Assembly (NCBI RefSeq): GCF_000421265.1
Contig: NZ_ATWN01000008.1
Span: 124,001-188,000 of the forward strand
Direction: 5' to 3'
Source of the DNA: Thalassospira lucentensis MCCC 1A00383 = DSM 14000
Lineage (GTDB): Bacteria; Pseudomonadota; Alphaproteobacteria; Rhodospirillales; Thalassospiraceae
Length of the DNA: 64,000 nucleotides
In this document: piece after piece, positions 1 through 9,657 of the stretch
Position numbering within the stretch: position 1 is the stretch's first letter
Layout: each line of letters begins with the position of its first letter
Position numbers and translations under genes: made by a program
Notes under the pieces: generated by a model
Databases searched by the model: none
Told to the model about the DNA's origin: nothing
What the model saw: only the letters and a program-made list of their open reading frames with translations

Positions 1-472
1 CAAACCCTGCCCGCTCATTGTCAGGCGTCAAGGTGAAAATCAGTCCTGACACATCCCCGGTTACCTGAGCGATGTTTTCTTTCTGCTGCTTGGTCAGACC
101 ATTGAGTAGCATGATAACCGGAATGCTGCGTTTCTCGGCTTCCAGAACAATGCGTGAGCCTTGCTGATGTTCGTTGACGGCAATGATATAATCGGCGGGT
201 GGGTTCATATCGAAAGCGCTCTGAGCACTATCGATCATCTTTTTTTGGTCACGGTTACTGTCAAAGACGAACAGATCAAATCCAAACTGATCTGCGGCAA
301 CCTGCATTGTATCGCGGACATCCTTCCAGAAGCCACGATCACCATATCCCGGATTGATAAAGGCAACACGCACCCGATCAGACGTTTGAACAGTATCATT
401 GGCCTGCGCAAAAGCTGGCATACCCCATGACAACACAACCCCAAACATCAGGCACAGCAGAGAAAACCGCAC
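1..472 (-). CDS. Periplasmic substrate-binding protein, sugar-type (partial, C-terminus off the left edge)
   Basis: The reading frame runs off the left edge, so only about 157 N-terminal residues are visible. Translation from GTG at 472 gives a typical signal peptide (VRFSLLCLMFGVVLSW, then PAFAQA) followed by a type 1 periplasmic binding fold: RVRVAFINPGYGDRGFW, a stretch matching the first Rossmann half, and later SIPVIMLLN. An in-frame TGA lies two codons before the GTG and a GGGGGTGA purine run precedes it, which fixes the start. Members of this family bind sugars or autoinducer-like ligands (RbsB, LuxP) and work either with an ABC importer or with a membrane sensor. No permease is visible on this side, so the partner is unknown; the next gene leftwards, outside the window, would decide it. 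Confidence 0.8.
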   Translation of the reverse strand, partial: MRFSLLCLMFGVVLSWGMPAFAQANDTVQTSDRVRVAFINPGYGDRGFWKDVRDTMQVAADQFGFDLFVFDSNRDQKKMIDSAQSAFDMNPPADYIIAVNEHQQGSRIVLEAEKRSIPVIMLLNGLTKQQKENIAQVTGDVSGLIFTLTPDNERAGF

Positions 473-653
473 GTCTCACCCCCAGAACAAACAGATCAAC
501 AGCACGCACAAGCCCGCGCCATCCGATTGGGCATCCAATAGACAATTCCCGCCAGCAGGTCAAACCCGCCAGCGTGTTAACTGTCGATTGTAACGCGTGA
601 TACTGTGCATTTCACAGTTTGAGCTCGGGAATTCATTCCATGGCTTCGGAAAA

Positions 654-671
654 CAGCAGTTCAAACTGCTG
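654..671 (-). terminator. Short hairpin just after the gdpD stop
   Basis: A CAGCAGTT/AACTGCTG inverted repeat with a two-base centre lies three bases past the stop codon of the phosphodiesterase gene and, read on the minus strand, is followed by GTTTTCC. It may be a weak intrinsic terminator. The T-tract is short, so the call is tentative. Confidence 0.3.
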
Positions 672-673
672 AT

Positions 674-1408
674 TTATTGCATTTCCAGCAGAACTTCTTG
701 CTGTACAGCCCGAAAAAGCGCGGCATGATCAAGATTAACATAGTCAACCTGCCATCGCACCAGTTCAGCAAACAGCTCGGTATTGGGCGTATCGATGAAA
801 ATCATTGTTTCAAGGCCACGTTTTTTAGCCTCTAGAACATCGTCGTGCGTGATGTTGCTTTCAAGAAACTCGAATATATGGCCGTGTTCGTGATGGATAG
901 CTTTTTCAAGTGATCCTGCGACATGCAATTGGATGTTGCGGCGGATTTCCGGCGCAATGGTTCGGTATTCTTGGCGAATTTCGGCTGAAAATGATCCAAG
1001 GAAGGCATCATCTGGCGACCCGAAGTTCCGCAGCATTTTGATCACCGCGGGAACATCGGCTTGTTTGATCTCGCAATAGATTTTGCAAAGCCCTTTGATG
1101 CGGCCGAGAAATTCGTCCAGACGCGGCACCTTCTCGCCCGCGAAATCCGGCGAAAACCAACTCCCTGCATCAAGGTCATCAATCTGCTCACTGGTCATTT
1201 CGGCAATAAGGCCGGTGCCATTGGTGGTCCGGTCGACGGTGTCATCGTGTATGACATACAAAACGCCATCGGCAGATTGCCGCACATCAAATTCGATATA
1301 ATCGGCCCCGGCCATCACCGCCTTTTGTGCGCTGGCAAGCGTATTTTCCGGCGCGCTTAAACTGTCACCTCGATGCGATACGACCAATACCGGTTTCACA
1401 GCTGTCAC
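674..1408 (-). CDS. ugpQ: Glycerophosphodiester phosphodiesterase (cytosolic, UgpQ type)
   Basis: A 244-residue protein of the GDPD family, which hydrolyses glycerophosphodiesters from phospholipid turnover to sn-glycerol 3-phosphate and an alcohol. The catalytic TIM-barrel motifs are all present: HRGD at residues 12-15, PENT near 20-23, the acidic EFDVR at 39-43 and the second catalytic histidine in IHDD at 53-56. There is no signal peptide, so it should be cytosolic like UgpQ rather than periplasmic like GlpQ. Length fits the short bacterial UgpQ class. It stands alone, about 200 bases from the binding-protein gene on the same strand and with no ugp transporter genes in view, so the link to phosphate or glycerophosphate uptake is family knowledge only. 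Confidence 0.88.
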   Translation of the reverse strand: MTAVKPVLVVSHRGDSLSAPENTLASAQKAVMAGADYIEFDVRQSADGVLYVIHDDTVDRTTNGTGLIAEMTSEQIDDLDAGSWFSPDFAGEKVPRLDEFLGRIKGLCKIYCEIKQADVPAVIKMLRNFGSPDDAFLGSFSAEIRQEYRTIAPEIRRNIQLHVAGSLEKAIHHEHGHIFEFLESNITHDDVLEAKKRGLETMIFIDTPNTELFAELVRWQVDYVNLDHAALFRAVQQEVLLEMQ

Positions 1409-1526
1409 CTTTCAAAGACCAAGACTGCTGAAAGGTAAGTCACGCCATACAACCCCGACAAGGTCGACCGAACAATTTCATCAAAGCGTTATAAAAGCCC
1501 CGACTGAAACCAGATGCTCACAGGCT

Positions 1527-1727
1527 TTAGGACAGACTGTTTTGTACGCTGCTTAATGCGCGTGCGAGTTCTTCATTGCTCATGTCCGCACGGTTTTCGA
1601 TGCCACGCTTCTGCGCCAAATGATACAAATCGTCGCGTCGCCAGCTCTCATAGGCGGGGGCATTCCTGCGTCGATAGGTTGGCGTATGCACGTCACTCTC
1701 GCCTGAGATTTTTTTCAAGCTCGCCAC
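1527..1727 (-). CDS. Small Rho_N-domain protein (66 aa)
   Basis: The open frame could be extended upstream to 1841, but a perfect AAAGGAGG ribosome binding site at 1740-1733 sits five bases before a GTG at 1727, so I call a 66-residue product beginning (M/V)ASLKKISGE. The middle and C-terminal part (about residues 28-60, with RRDDLYHLAQKRGI and SNEELARAL) matches the helix-extended-loop-helix fold of the Rho N-terminal/SAP-like domain, known to bind nucleic acid. The product is basic in its N-terminal half. Such small stand-alone proteins are common in Alphaproteobacteria and are mostly uncharacterised, so a nucleic-acid-binding role is inference. It is separated from its neighbours and probably monocistronic. 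Confidence 0.7.
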   Translation of the reverse strand: MASLKKISGESDVHTPTYRRRNAPAYESWRRDDLYHLAQKRGIENRADMSNEELARALSSVQNSLS

Positions 1728-2015
1728 TTTAACCTCCTTTATGGGATGGTCCTGAGCGTAGGCGGCACGAGCTTTTCCCACGATAGAAAACGTGCCGTTA
1801 TCTTTCATGTAGGCAACCGTGCAGGAATGTCTATTGCCCACATCTTAGTTTTTGGTGCCAAGCAGCTTAAGCATCAGATGAAAAACAACAAAAAAAGTTA
1901 CTTCCCATCAACAGAAACGATTTGTCATTATTTTATCGTTGAAACGTTTATTTTTCTATTTGAGGTGCGAATTCTCTGTTAGCTTTTGGCAAAGACATCA
2001 TCAGGGGCTCCGTCT

Positions 2016-3167
2016 ATGGCATTGCATTTTGAACGTCACGAACTCGCAACCCGTCGTGCGCGTACCATTGAAAAACTTGAAAAATCGGGGCTCGATGGGA
2101 TCCTGATGTTTCGTCAGGAAAGCATGTTCTATCTGACCGGATATGACACCTTCGGCTATGTTTTCTTTCAATGTCTGTATCTTGGCGCGGATGGAAAGGT
2201 TGCCCTGATCACCCGTGCACCAGACCTTCGTCAGGCACAACACACATCCGATATCGAAGACATTCGTATCTGGGTCGATGGACCGGACGTAAACCCGGCA
2301 GTGCAATTGCGCGACATGCTTGCCGAGTTTGGCTGTTCTGGCAAAAAGCTTGGTGTTGAGTATGAGGCTTACGGCCTAACCGCAGCCAATGGTAAGAAAC
2401 TAGAATCCGCACTTGATGGTTTCTGCCAGCTTGAAGATGCATCGCGGCTTGTTTCGGAATTGCGCGTTGTCAAAAGCCCGGCGGAACTTGACTATATTCG
2501 CACCGCCGCCAGTCTTGCCGATGACGCATGGGATGCGGCCCTTTCAACCGTCCATGCCGGTGCATTCGAAGGCGACATTCTTGCTGCTATGCAAGGTGCG
2601 GTATTTGCCGGTGGCGGGGATTACCCGGGCAATGAATTTATCATTGGTGCGGGTCGCGATGCACTTTTGTGCCGCTATTTCACCGGCCGCAAACATATTG
2701 CCGACACCGATCAGATCACACTCGAATGGGCTGGGGCCTATCGCCATTATCACGCGGCAATGATGCGCACCATTCCGGTCGGCGATGCCCTGCCTCGTCA
2801 TATCGAAATGCATAAGGTCGCAACCGATGCCTTGGCCGCCTGCCGCGAGGCATTGCGCCCGGGCGAGCCCATCGGCAAGGTTTTTGATGCCTATGCCCGT
2901 GTTTGCGATACTGGCGGCATGAAGGATCACCGCCTGAATGCCTGCGGCTATTCAATGGGGACGACATTTGCCCCGAACTGGATGGATTGGCCGATGTTCT
3001 ATCACGGCAACCCGGTCATTGCCGAACCGGGCATGGTTTTCTTCCTGCACATGATCCTGATGGACAGCGACAGCGGGATTGCGATGTGCCCCGGTCATTC
3101 GGTCATCGTGACGGAAACCGGCAATGAAAGCGTCTCACGCCACGGCCATGACCTGATCACCCGTTAG
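2016..3167 (+). CDS. M24 family hydrolase, creatinase/ectoine hydrolase-like, without metal ligands
   Basis: About 383 residues with the two-domain pita-bread architecture of family M24: a creatinase N-terminal domain (roughly 15-150, with GLDGILMFRQESMFYLTGYD) and a C-terminal catalytic domain (roughly 160-380). The five metal ligands of aminopeptidase P or prolidase are not conserved: the Asp pair in the ITRT region reads E and A (LEWAGAYRHYHAAMMRT), the GHG histidine is replaced in CGYSMG, and the two late glutamates are H and G/H. That resembles creatinase and the ectoine hydrolase DoeA/EutD, which work without metal. Substrate is therefore more likely a small C-N compound than a peptide. 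Start taken at ATG 2016 behind AGGGG; a TTG at 1986 in the same frame is possible. No ectoine genes are adjacent. Confidence 0.75.
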   Translation: MALHFERHELATRRARTIEKLEKSGLDGILMFRQESMFYLTGYDTFGYVFFQCLYLGADGKVALITRAPDLRQAQHTSDIEDIRIWVDGPDVNPAVQLRDMLAEFGCSGKKLGVEYEAYGLTAANGKKLESALDGFCQLEDASRLVSELRVVKSPAELDYIRTAASLADDAWDAALSTVHAGAFEGDILAAMQGAVFAGGGDYPGNEFIIGAGRDALLCRYFTGRKHIADTDQITLEWAGAYRHYHAAMMRTIPVGDALPRHIEMHKVATDALAACREALRPGEPIGKVFDAYARVCDTGGMKDHRLNACGYSMGTTFAPNWMDWPMFYHGNPVIAEPGMVFFLHMILMDSDSGIAMCPGHSVIVTETGNESVSRHGHDLITR

Positions 3168-3177
3168 GTCAGACACT

Positions 3178-3208
3178 AAAAAGGAGGGTGGCAATGATCC
3201 ACCCTCCT
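3178..3208 (-). terminator. Intrinsic terminator of the hybrid sensor kinase gene
   Basis: A ten-base-pair stem AGGAGGGTGG/CCACCCTCCT with a seven-base loop. Read on the minus strand it is followed by a TTTTT run, which fits termination of the leftward sensor kinase gene. On the plus strand no T-run follows, so it acts poorly for the M24 gene. Confidence 0.75.
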
Positions 3209-3252
3209 AAATCCTGCAACAGCATTCATATCGGCAGTTCTGGCACAGCGCG

Positions 3253-5793
3253 TCAAACGCGCAATGCTGCATGCATTTCAGCAATCGTGTCTTCGGCCAG
3301 TTTATCAAGCTCGGCAATACGGGCATGAATTGCATCATCAAATGCACCGTCATATTTTTCAAGTTCACGTGCATCGTCTGCCAGCTTCTGTGCGGCAAGG
3401 TTTCCCGCCATGCCCTTAATGGTGTGTGCGGCCCGGCGCAGAGCTTCGCGATCGCCGCTATTGATCGCCTCAACGATCTTGCCACGCTCTTCCTGATAGG
3501 ACGCAGGCAACAGATTAATCAGCATCGAAAATTGATCTTTTCCAAGCGCTGAACACATTTCATCGAACCGGCTGTTATCAATCAAATTCATTATTGTCTC
3601 TTTGTCTGCACTGCGTTGGTCATCATCAACATTATCAGCAGTTTTGCCATCCGAGTTCGGTATATGGTCCTTTAGCGATGACATGTCACCCAAAGCTACA
3701 TCATCTGATGCATCCGGTGTCTTGGTATCAGTTGCTCGTGCAGTCGGCGCCTTGGGCTGCAATGCCAGTTCCAAGGGAACCACATCAACCTGATCGCTTT
3801 CCAACCGAGGAGAAATACGTGGACGGTTGCGCAGGAATCTCAAAAGTGTGCTGTAAAGCTTACGTTCTTCCACCGGTTTGGTCAGGACATCATCCATCCC
3901 CGCCGCCAGAAAATCGCGATGCCGGTCGTTAAAGGCATCTGCCGTCACACAAATAATCGGAATGCGCAAACCACCTGAGAACCGTTCAAGTTCACGGATA
4001 TGGCGGGTCGCACCCTCGCCATCAAGAACCGGCATATGTGCATCCATCAGGATGATGTCATAGTCATTATTACGAAATGCCTGAACAGCTTCGCGACCGT
4101 TGGGTACGACTTCAACGATCAAATCATGCCGCTTGATCATTGCCGCAATTACCTTGGCATTGATTTCGTTGTCTTCGACGACAAGAACCCGCGCACCGGC
4201 CAAGACAGTACCGCCGTCATCGACAACTTTTTCGTAATGTGGATGGTTTTCAGTGCTTTCGATTTCGGTCATAAATGGAAGCCAAAGGTCAAACCGCGTA
4301 CCTTGCCGTTCAACACTGCTAACCGTCATTTTTCCGCCCATAAGCTCCGTCAGGCTAAAGGCAATCGACAGCCCAAGTCCGGTTCCACCATATTGACGCA
4401 TTGTCGAATTATCGGCCTGAGTGAAAGGCGCGAAAATCTGGGACAGCCGTTCCTGGGCTATTCCAATACCGGTGTCGATCACCGCGAAATGATACAATAT
4501 CTCGCCGTCTCGAAGGCTGCGCACACCTTCTTCAGGCTTGTGATCCGGATCTATTTTATTGATTTCAAGGCGAACCGAACCTTTGCGGGTAAATTTCACC
4601 GCATTGGACAACAGGTTCCACAAAATCTGACGCAGGCGGACTTCATCCCCCCAAAAGACAAGGTTCTCAAGCGCCCCGTCTTGGCAAATCACCGACAGGT
4701 TCTTTTCCGCCGCAATGGTTCCGACAAAGTTTTTCAAATCGGAGGTCACGTCGGACGGGTAAAATGACCGGTTCTCGAGTTCTACCCGACCAGACTCGAT
4801 CTTGCTCATATCGAGAATATCATTAAGCAAAGCCATCAACGCCCTGCCCGATGACAAAATACCATCAACCCGTTCGCGCTGATCGTTATCAAGGCGCGTG
4901 TCATGGAGCAATTGTGCAAGCCCGAGAACACCATTGAGCGGTGTACGAATTTCATGGCTCATAGTTGCCAGAAATTCACTTTTGGCCGAACTGGCAAGAT
5001 ATGACTGGCGATAATGGTTGCGCAAGGACAGCAGAACAAAACCCAAGGCAAGGCTATAGCTTATAATCCGTGACGGGATAATGAACCGGGCAATCAGCTC
5101 CACGCTATCAGCTTCAAAGACAAACAAGGCCAAGTGATTGAATGTGCCGATTAACATGCTCGTACATAGCATCGCCTCAGCCAGCGAAAAGCGCACAGAA
5201 CAACGCACCATATAACCGGCGGCACCGATCGCCATCAACATCGCCGTCGGCGCCAGTATCAGGGTCCCGACATCATACAGTACATGCTGCATACCGAAGT
5301 TGATGCCAGGATGCAGCGAAATGGGAACCATCATGGCCAAGCCGCCGACAACCAAAATAACAATCGTTGCAACGACGACGCGATCCTGAACAAAAATCTG
5401 ATCGTTTTTATTCGCGGCGTGCCAGCTCATCACCATCATAAATGCCGCAGCAAACCGCATGACCAAAACCAAAAGTCCAACGAATGTTCCAATGGCCTGT
5501 TCACGGCCAAGAACAAATTGATCCCCAAGCAGATGCGGTATGCCCAGAATGTCGCCGATCAGTAAGAACAACATGATCAAAACGACAAAAACATACTGTT
5601 TGCGTTTGGTCAGTTCGTAAACCATCCAGCTGATTGCAAGCGTCAGCAAGGCAATGGTTTCCACCATGGCAATCATCGAAAAAGTGAACATGCCAACGGT
5701 CGCGTCAGACAGCGATGAGTAAAAAAGAAAAATCGGCGTGATGGCCAAAAAGACTGCCAGAGTGATACCCGCACAGGTCAGTATCCGAAGCAT
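3253..5793 (-). CDS. Hybrid sensor histidine kinase with receiver and Hpt domains
   Basis: 846 residues. The first 255 residues hold about seven or eight hydrophobic helices with little extracellular sequence, an integral membrane sensor of unknown ligand. Then follow HisKA with the phosphorylatable His280 ([10 protein letters not shown]), HATPase (N-box NLLSNAVKF near 393-401, DTGIGIA near 440, GGTGLGLS near 469), a receiver domain with acidic pair E540/D541 and phosphoacceptor Asp584 (ILMDAHMP), a low-complexity linker, and a C-terminal Hpt domain with His790 (AAHTIKG). This is a complete tripartite phosphorelay in one chain, so the phosphoryl group can pass on to a separate response regulator. 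The orphan sigma-54 regulator at 7995-9602 is one nearby candidate, but nothing in the sequence proves the pairing. A terminator lies just downstream and the gene seems monocistronic. Confidence 0.92.
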   Translation of the reverse strand: MLRILTCAGITLAVFLAITPIFLFYSSLSDATVGMFTFSMIAMVETIALLTLAISWMVYELTKRKQYVFVVLIMLFLLIGDILGIPHLLGDQFVLGREQAIGTFVGLLVLVMRFAAAFMMVMSWHAANKNDQIFVQDRVVVATIVILVVGGLAMMVPISLHPGINFGMQHVLYDVGTLILAPTAMLMAIGAAGYMVRCSVRFSLAEAMLCTSMLIGTFNHLALFVFEADSVELIARFIIPSRIISYSLALGFVLLSLRNHYRQSYLASSAKSEFLATMSHEIRTPLNGVLGLAQLLHDTRLDNDQRERVDGILSSGRALMALLNDILDMSKIESGRVELENRSFYPSDVTSDLKNFVGTIAAEKNLSVICQDGALENLVFWGDEVRLRQILWNLLSNAVKFTRKGSVRLEINKIDPDHKPEEGVRSLRDGEILYHFAVIDTGIGIAQERLSQIFAPFTQADNSTMRQYGGTGLGLSIAFSLTELMGGKMTVSSVERQGTRFDLWLPFMTEIESTENHPHYEKVVDDGGTVLAGARVLVVEDNEINAKVIAAMIKRHDLIVEVVPNGREAVQAFRNNDYDIILMDAHMPVLDGEGATRHIRELERFSGGLRIPIICVTADAFNDRHRDFLAAGMDDVLTKPVEERKLYSTLLRFLRNRPRISPRLESDQVDVVPLELALQPKAPTARATDTKTPDASDDVALGDMSSLKDHIPNSDGKTADNVDDDQRSADKETIMNLIDNSRFDEMCSALGKDQFSMLINLLPASYQEERGKIVEAINSGDREALRRAAHTIKGMAGNLAAQKLADDARELEKYDGAFDDAIHARIAELDKLAEDTIAEMHAALRV

Positions 5794-5828
5794 TTAGGCA
5801 CCCTTTTTCCCCATTGCGTCACTGGGGA

Positions 5829-6719
5829 TCAAACACCCCGGACAATCGCGCATTGCTCAAGAACGGCCTTTGCCCATTTAACGGTTTCCTGGGCGATCGA
5901 TTGCATGTGTTTGTATTTTTCAAACTGTGACGCAATCAATTCCAGACGTTGCAGAAATTCCGGAGGCCGATCCAGTTCCAAAAGCTGTTCTGCAAGTGGG
6001 TCAAAGGCGGCATTCTGAAATTCCAGTGAAAGACTTATTCTGGGTTCTGTCGCATGTCTGGATGCGCGCCCGCCCCAGTGGTACAAGTCCTGTCGCCACC
6101 CCATCACCGCGCCGGGACTGGCTGGCAATGCCCGAACGTCCTGCAAATTCACATCTTTTGGTTTAGTAACATTACGAGCATAACACCTCTCAAAAGAACG
6201 CGGCAATACATACATGCAACCGTTCTGTGGTGTCGCAACGCTAAGTGGCACCCAAAGTGACAAACTGATTACCATGTCATCGCCAAACGCGCTTTCGCCC
6301 TGATAATCGCGATGTGGAGGCCACCCACGCCCATCCTCATGCGGGTCAACGTGCCACGCCCAGAAATGCGGTAAAAGTGCCAGCCGGTCGCCAAGGAAAT
6401 GACTAAGCAATGGACGCAGACGCATAAAGATCTGCCACGCCTCGTCATAAAGATAAATCATGGCGGGCGGCAAATCATGGCGCACAAGAGTTTCGATCCC
6501 CTCACACAATGTCGCCAGCGCATCGGTTGGCAGGATGTCCTCAATCAGGAAATATCCTTCGTCCCAAAATCGCTCAGACAATTCCGATACATCGAAACCA
6601 TCACTCAATGCCCCAACTGTCGCGACATCGACACATCCGTTTTGCGAATTGGTGATCGAAAGCTGCGGGTTGATCTTTTGCCATTCATCTGGCTGTGTGG
6701 CGTTTTTCGGTGTGATCAT
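5829..6719 (-). CDS. Phytanoyl-CoA dioxygenase-like Fe(II)/2-oxoglutarate oxygenase
   Basis: 296 residues of the PhyH superfamily. The cupin core shows the iron-binding HRD near residue 137 (PPHRDYQG), the distal histidine in DLYHWGGRAS near 212, and the following arginine (PRISLSLEF) that would hold the 2-oxoglutarate carboxylate; LSLWVPL and NGCMYVLP are usual core strands. So an active Fe(II)/2OG hydroxylase is expected. Substrates in the family range from phytanoyl-CoA to ectoine and secondary metabolites, and the local context (sensor kinase below, cobC divergent above) does not indicate one. Only 35 bases separate it from the sensor kinase start, so the two may be cotranscribed. Confidence 0.8.
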   Translation of the reverse strand: MITPKNATQPDEWQKINPQLSITNSQNGCVDVATVGALSDGFDVSELSERFWDEGYFLIEDILPTDALATLCEGIETLVRHDLPPAMIYLYDEAWQIFMRLRPLLSHFLGDRLALLPHFWAWHVDPHEDGRGWPPHRDYQGESAFGDDMVISLSLWVPLSVATPQNGCMYVLPRSFERCYARNVTKPKDVNLQDVRALPASPGAVMGWRQDLYHWGGRASRHATEPRISLSLEFQNAAFDPLAEQLLELDRPPEFLQRLELIASQFEKYKHMQSIAQETVKWAKAVLEQCAIVRGV

Positions 6720-6885
6720 CGGTCAATGTCCGGTATTGAGAGTGGCCGGACGATACGCAGTCAACACAACCAAGGCAAGTGCGTCTTGCCTGCCTTCTGG
6801 TTATGGTGACCCAAGATCGATCCGAGGTTGATCGGAAAATGCCATCATCACGAAACTGGGGTCATCGCTGCCGATGACAGAGTAG

Positions 6886-7983
6886 ATGACAGACAAGACA
6901 ATGCATAAAACCCAAACGCCCCCGATAGATACAACGCCCATCAATCACGGTGGGTCGATTGATCTTGCCGCGCAAAAATACGGCATCGCGGTTGAAAACT
7001 GGCTTGATCTGTCAACCGGCATCAATCCGGTTGGATATCCTGTTCCCCAAATTGCACCCCATCATTGGCAGCGCCTGCCACTTGGCAGCGAATTGGCGGC
7101 GCTCAAAAACGCTGCCAGCCAATACTATCAACTGCCGTCGCCCGATCACCTTGTCTGCACAGCAGGCACCCAGTCGCTTATTCAAACCATTCCGTTTTGG
7201 CTGCGTGATCACAGCCACATCAGTTCCGTGCATATTCTTGGCCCAACCTATGCCGAGCATGGTCGATGTTGGCAACGCGCAGGCCATGCCTCCACACACC
7301 ATGATATCCCTGCGATGGAGCGATTGGACATGGCCCGATCGCTGTTTGAAACGGGTATTTCTGACACAGTTGTCATTCTGGTTAATCCGAACAACCCCGA
7401 CGGCGCCCTGATCCCTGCATCCGATATCGCCGATCTGTCCAATTTGGCCGATCAATCGAACAATTGGCTGATTGTTGATGAGGCATTTATCGATTGCGAA
7501 CCGGACCAATCGGTTTGTCCGAACATTAATAAAATGCCCAAGACACTTGTATTGCGATCTTTTGGCAAGTTCTTTGGCCTAGCCGGGATCAGAATTGGCT
7601 GCGTGGTCCTTTCACCCCCACTGGCGCGTGACCTTGAAGAACGCATTGGACCGTGGGCCATTCCCGGCCCCTCAATGGAAGTCGCAACCCTTGCCTTTGC
7701 CGATCACGATTGGCAGCAGGCAACACGTGAACGTCTTAGAAAAGATCGCGACCGACTTGAAGCTCTGGTGACAGATCACAGCCCGTTAAAATGCGTTGGG
7801 GCAACGCCGCTGTTTTTGCTGTTTGATGGACAAAAGGCACACAACATTGCCAACCATTTGGCATGTAAGGGTATTATGGTTCGGCTGTTTGACCATGATG
7901 AAACGAAGGTGCGTTTCGGCCTTCCCGGCACGAAGGCCGAGTGGGACCGGCTGGAAATAGCATTTCAGGCATTGGAAATATAG
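6886..7983 (+). CDS. cobC: L-threonine-O-3-phosphate decarboxylase / CobC (PLP aminotransferase fold)
   Basis: 365 residues of the class I/II aminotransferase fold. The opening NHGGSIDLAAQKYGI and WLDLSTGINPVGYP are diagnostic of CobC/CobD, the enzyme that makes (R)-1-amino-2-propanol O-2-phosphate for the cobalamin nucleotide loop. Other PLP motifs are VNPNNPDG (residues about 166-173), VDEAFIDCEP (about 198-207) and RSFGKFFGLAGIRIG with the Schiff-base lysine near 227. Usually it sits beside cobD/cbiB; here it is alone between a dioxygenase and a sigma-54 regulator, and no cobalamin riboswitch was recognised in the 166 bases upstream. Start at ATG 6886; ATG 6901 is an alternative, and neither has a strong ribosome binding site. 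Confidence 0.85.
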   Translation: MTDKTMHKTQTPPIDTTPINHGGSIDLAAQKYGIAVENWLDLSTGINPVGYPVPQIAPHHWQRLPLGSELAALKNAASQYYQLPSPDHLVCTAGTQSLIQTIPFWLRDHSHISSVHILGPTYAEHGRCWQRAGHASTHHDIPAMERLDMARSLFETGISDTVVILVNPNNPDGALIPASDIADLSNLADQSNNWLIVDEAFIDCEPDQSVCPNINKMPKTLVLRSFGKFFGLAGIRIGCVVLSPPLARDLEERIGPWAIPGPSMEVATLAFADHDWQQATRERLRKDRDRLEALVTDHSPLKCVGATPLFLLFDGQKAHNIANHLACKGIMVRLFDHDETKVRFGLPGTKAEWDRLEIAFQALEI

Positions 7984-7994
7984 ATCGACGGGCT

Positions 7995-9602
7995 TTAGTG
8001 AATGCTGCCGTCTTCCCATGCCTGCTTTTTACGGTATATCGTTGATGGGCTGACGCCCAGTGCGTCTGCGGCGCGCGGGATTGATCCGCCACACCGCTCT
8101 ATCGCTTCTTCTATGGCCTGTTTTTCAACAAGCCAAAGGGGCCGAATTTCCGAATATCCCAACCCACCTGAGGTTTGCGGTATTGACGGAATTGCCATCG
8201 GATCGTTTGCATTGGCCCCCACCGACATTCCGACAAGATTATCCGCATTTTGCGACTGGCGATTTTCGACAACTTTGCGCATTTGACGTGCACCTGCCAG
8301 AAACGCCAGTGCTTCGGGGTCACCTTCCCACAAACGCGCGGAGTTTCCCGCATCATTGGAGACGCCCGGATGGGGTGGCGGTGCTTCGATTGTTGCCGAA
8401 GTAAACTGATCACCATCGGTGCTGCTGTTGACCGGACGCGGCACCATCGCAAGGGTTACTTCCGTGCCGTTATTCAGAACAACAATGTTGCGGATGATGT
8501 TTTGCAACTGACGAATGTTGCCCGGCCACGAATAGCTGGCAAACAATGCCGATACTTCCGGCGTGAACCGCTCGAAATCACGGCCTTCTTCGCGGTTGTA
8601 GCGCTGAAGATAGAAATTCGCGATTTGCAGAATGTCTTTGTCACGATCACGCAACGGCGGCATATGCAGCGGAATGACATGCAGGCGGTAATATAAATCC
8701 TCACGGAACCGACCGGTGCGCACTTCTTCAAGCGGATCCCGGTTCGTCGCACAGACAAACCGGACATCAACTGTTTCAAGCGAACTACCACCCACTTTCT
8801 GAAACGTCCCGGTTTGAATAAACCGAAGTAACTTTGTCTGAAGGTCGAGATCCATCTCGCAGATTTCATCAAGAAACAGCGTACCATCCGCCGCCCGGTG
8901 TGCCGCCCCTTCGCGATCGGCAACAGCGCCGGTAAAGGCGCCTTTGACGTGACCAAAAATCTCGCTTTCCATCAAATCTTTGGGGATTGCACCGCAGTTT
9001 AACGGGATGAATGGATCGCTTGAACGTTCGGACCGACTGTGGATGGCCTCGGCGGCAAGTTCCTTACCGGTTCCTGATTCCCCGGTGATAAAGACGGTTG
9101 CGCGACTTGGGGCTGCATTTTCAATAATGCGATAGATATCGCGCATATTTTCCGATCCGCCGATGATATCAAAATACATCTGGTCGGTATCGTGATCCCC
9201 GAATTCTTCAACATTCTTAAGCGGGAGGACCGATGGCCCCGCCAGCGCCTTTTTGACCGTTTCGCGCAATTTGTCCGCGGCAAAGGGTTTAAGAAGAAAA
9301 TCCCAAGCCCCTTCGCGCATGGCCTCAACCGCAATATTGACCGATCCATGGGCGGTAATCACCACGATTTTACATTCGGGACAAATATGTGAGGCACTTC
9401 GCAAAACTTCGCGGCCATCCATATCGGGCAGCACCAGATCAAGAACCAGAACGTCTGGCGGATCCTGGCGCAGGCGTTCAATGGCGTCAGCACCATTGAG
9501 CACATGCTCGACCAGATGACCATCTGCACGCAGGTAGTCCTGATACACCCGCGCAAGCGACAGGGTATCTTCCACAATTACTATGCGTGCCTGCTCTGGC
9601 AT
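7995..9602 (-). CDS. Sigma-54-dependent response regulator, LuxO/NtrC type
   Basis: 535 residues in three domains. A receiver domain (1-120) has the acidic pair E11/D12, phosphoacceptor Asp55 (LVLDLVLP) and Lys105. The AAA+ domain (about 145-385) has Walker A GESGTGKE at 174-181, the sigma-54 contact loop GAFTGA at 221-226, Walker B TLFLDEI and the arginine finger region. The C-terminal Fis-type helix-turn-helix ends [14 protein letters not shown], which closely resembles LuxO. A roughly 100-residue linker rich in polar residues precedes the HTH. It should activate sigma-54 promoters when phosphorylated. No kinase gene is directly adjacent; the phosphorelay kinase at 3253-5793 is the nearest. 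The STAS-phosphatase pair is divergent from it. Confidence 0.9.
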   Translation of the reverse strand: MPEQARIVIVEDTLSLARVYQDYLRADGHLVEHVLNGADAIERLRQDPPDVLVLDLVLPDMDGREVLRSASHICPECKIVVITAHGSVNIAVEAMREGAWDFLLKPFAADKLRETVKKALAGPSVLPLKNVEEFGDHDTDQMYFDIIGGSENMRDIYRIIENAAPSRATVFITGESGTGKELAAEAIHSRSERSSDPFIPLNCGAIPKDLMESEIFGHVKGAFTGAVADREGAAHRAADGTLFLDEICEMDLDLQTKLLRFIQTGTFQKVGGSSLETVDVRFVCATNRDPLEEVRTGRFREDLYYRLHVIPLHMPPLRDRDKDILQIANFYLQRYNREEGRDFERFTPEVSALFASYSWPGNIRQLQNIIRNIVVLNNGTEVTLAMVPRPVNSSTDGDQFTSATIEAPPPHPGVSNDAGNSARLWEGDPEALAFLAGARQMRKVVENRQSQNADNLVGMSVGANANDPMAIPSIPQTSGGLGYSEIRPLWLVEKQAIEEAIERCGGSIPRAADALGVSPSTIYRKKQAWEDGSIH

Positions 9603-9657
9603 TTTTTGGTTCGCGTCCCGATATAGCCACTATGGTCAAGCATACCGATTGTGACAT

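Noticed and set aside
4000..4767. 255-codon frame opposite the hybrid kinase
   Set aside because: Lies over receiver and HATPase domains whose motifs are intact on the other strand.
6720..6885. Cobalamin riboswitch upstream of cobC
   Set aside because: The conserved B12-box style GCCACTG element and the expected length of structured leader are not present in the 166-base gap.
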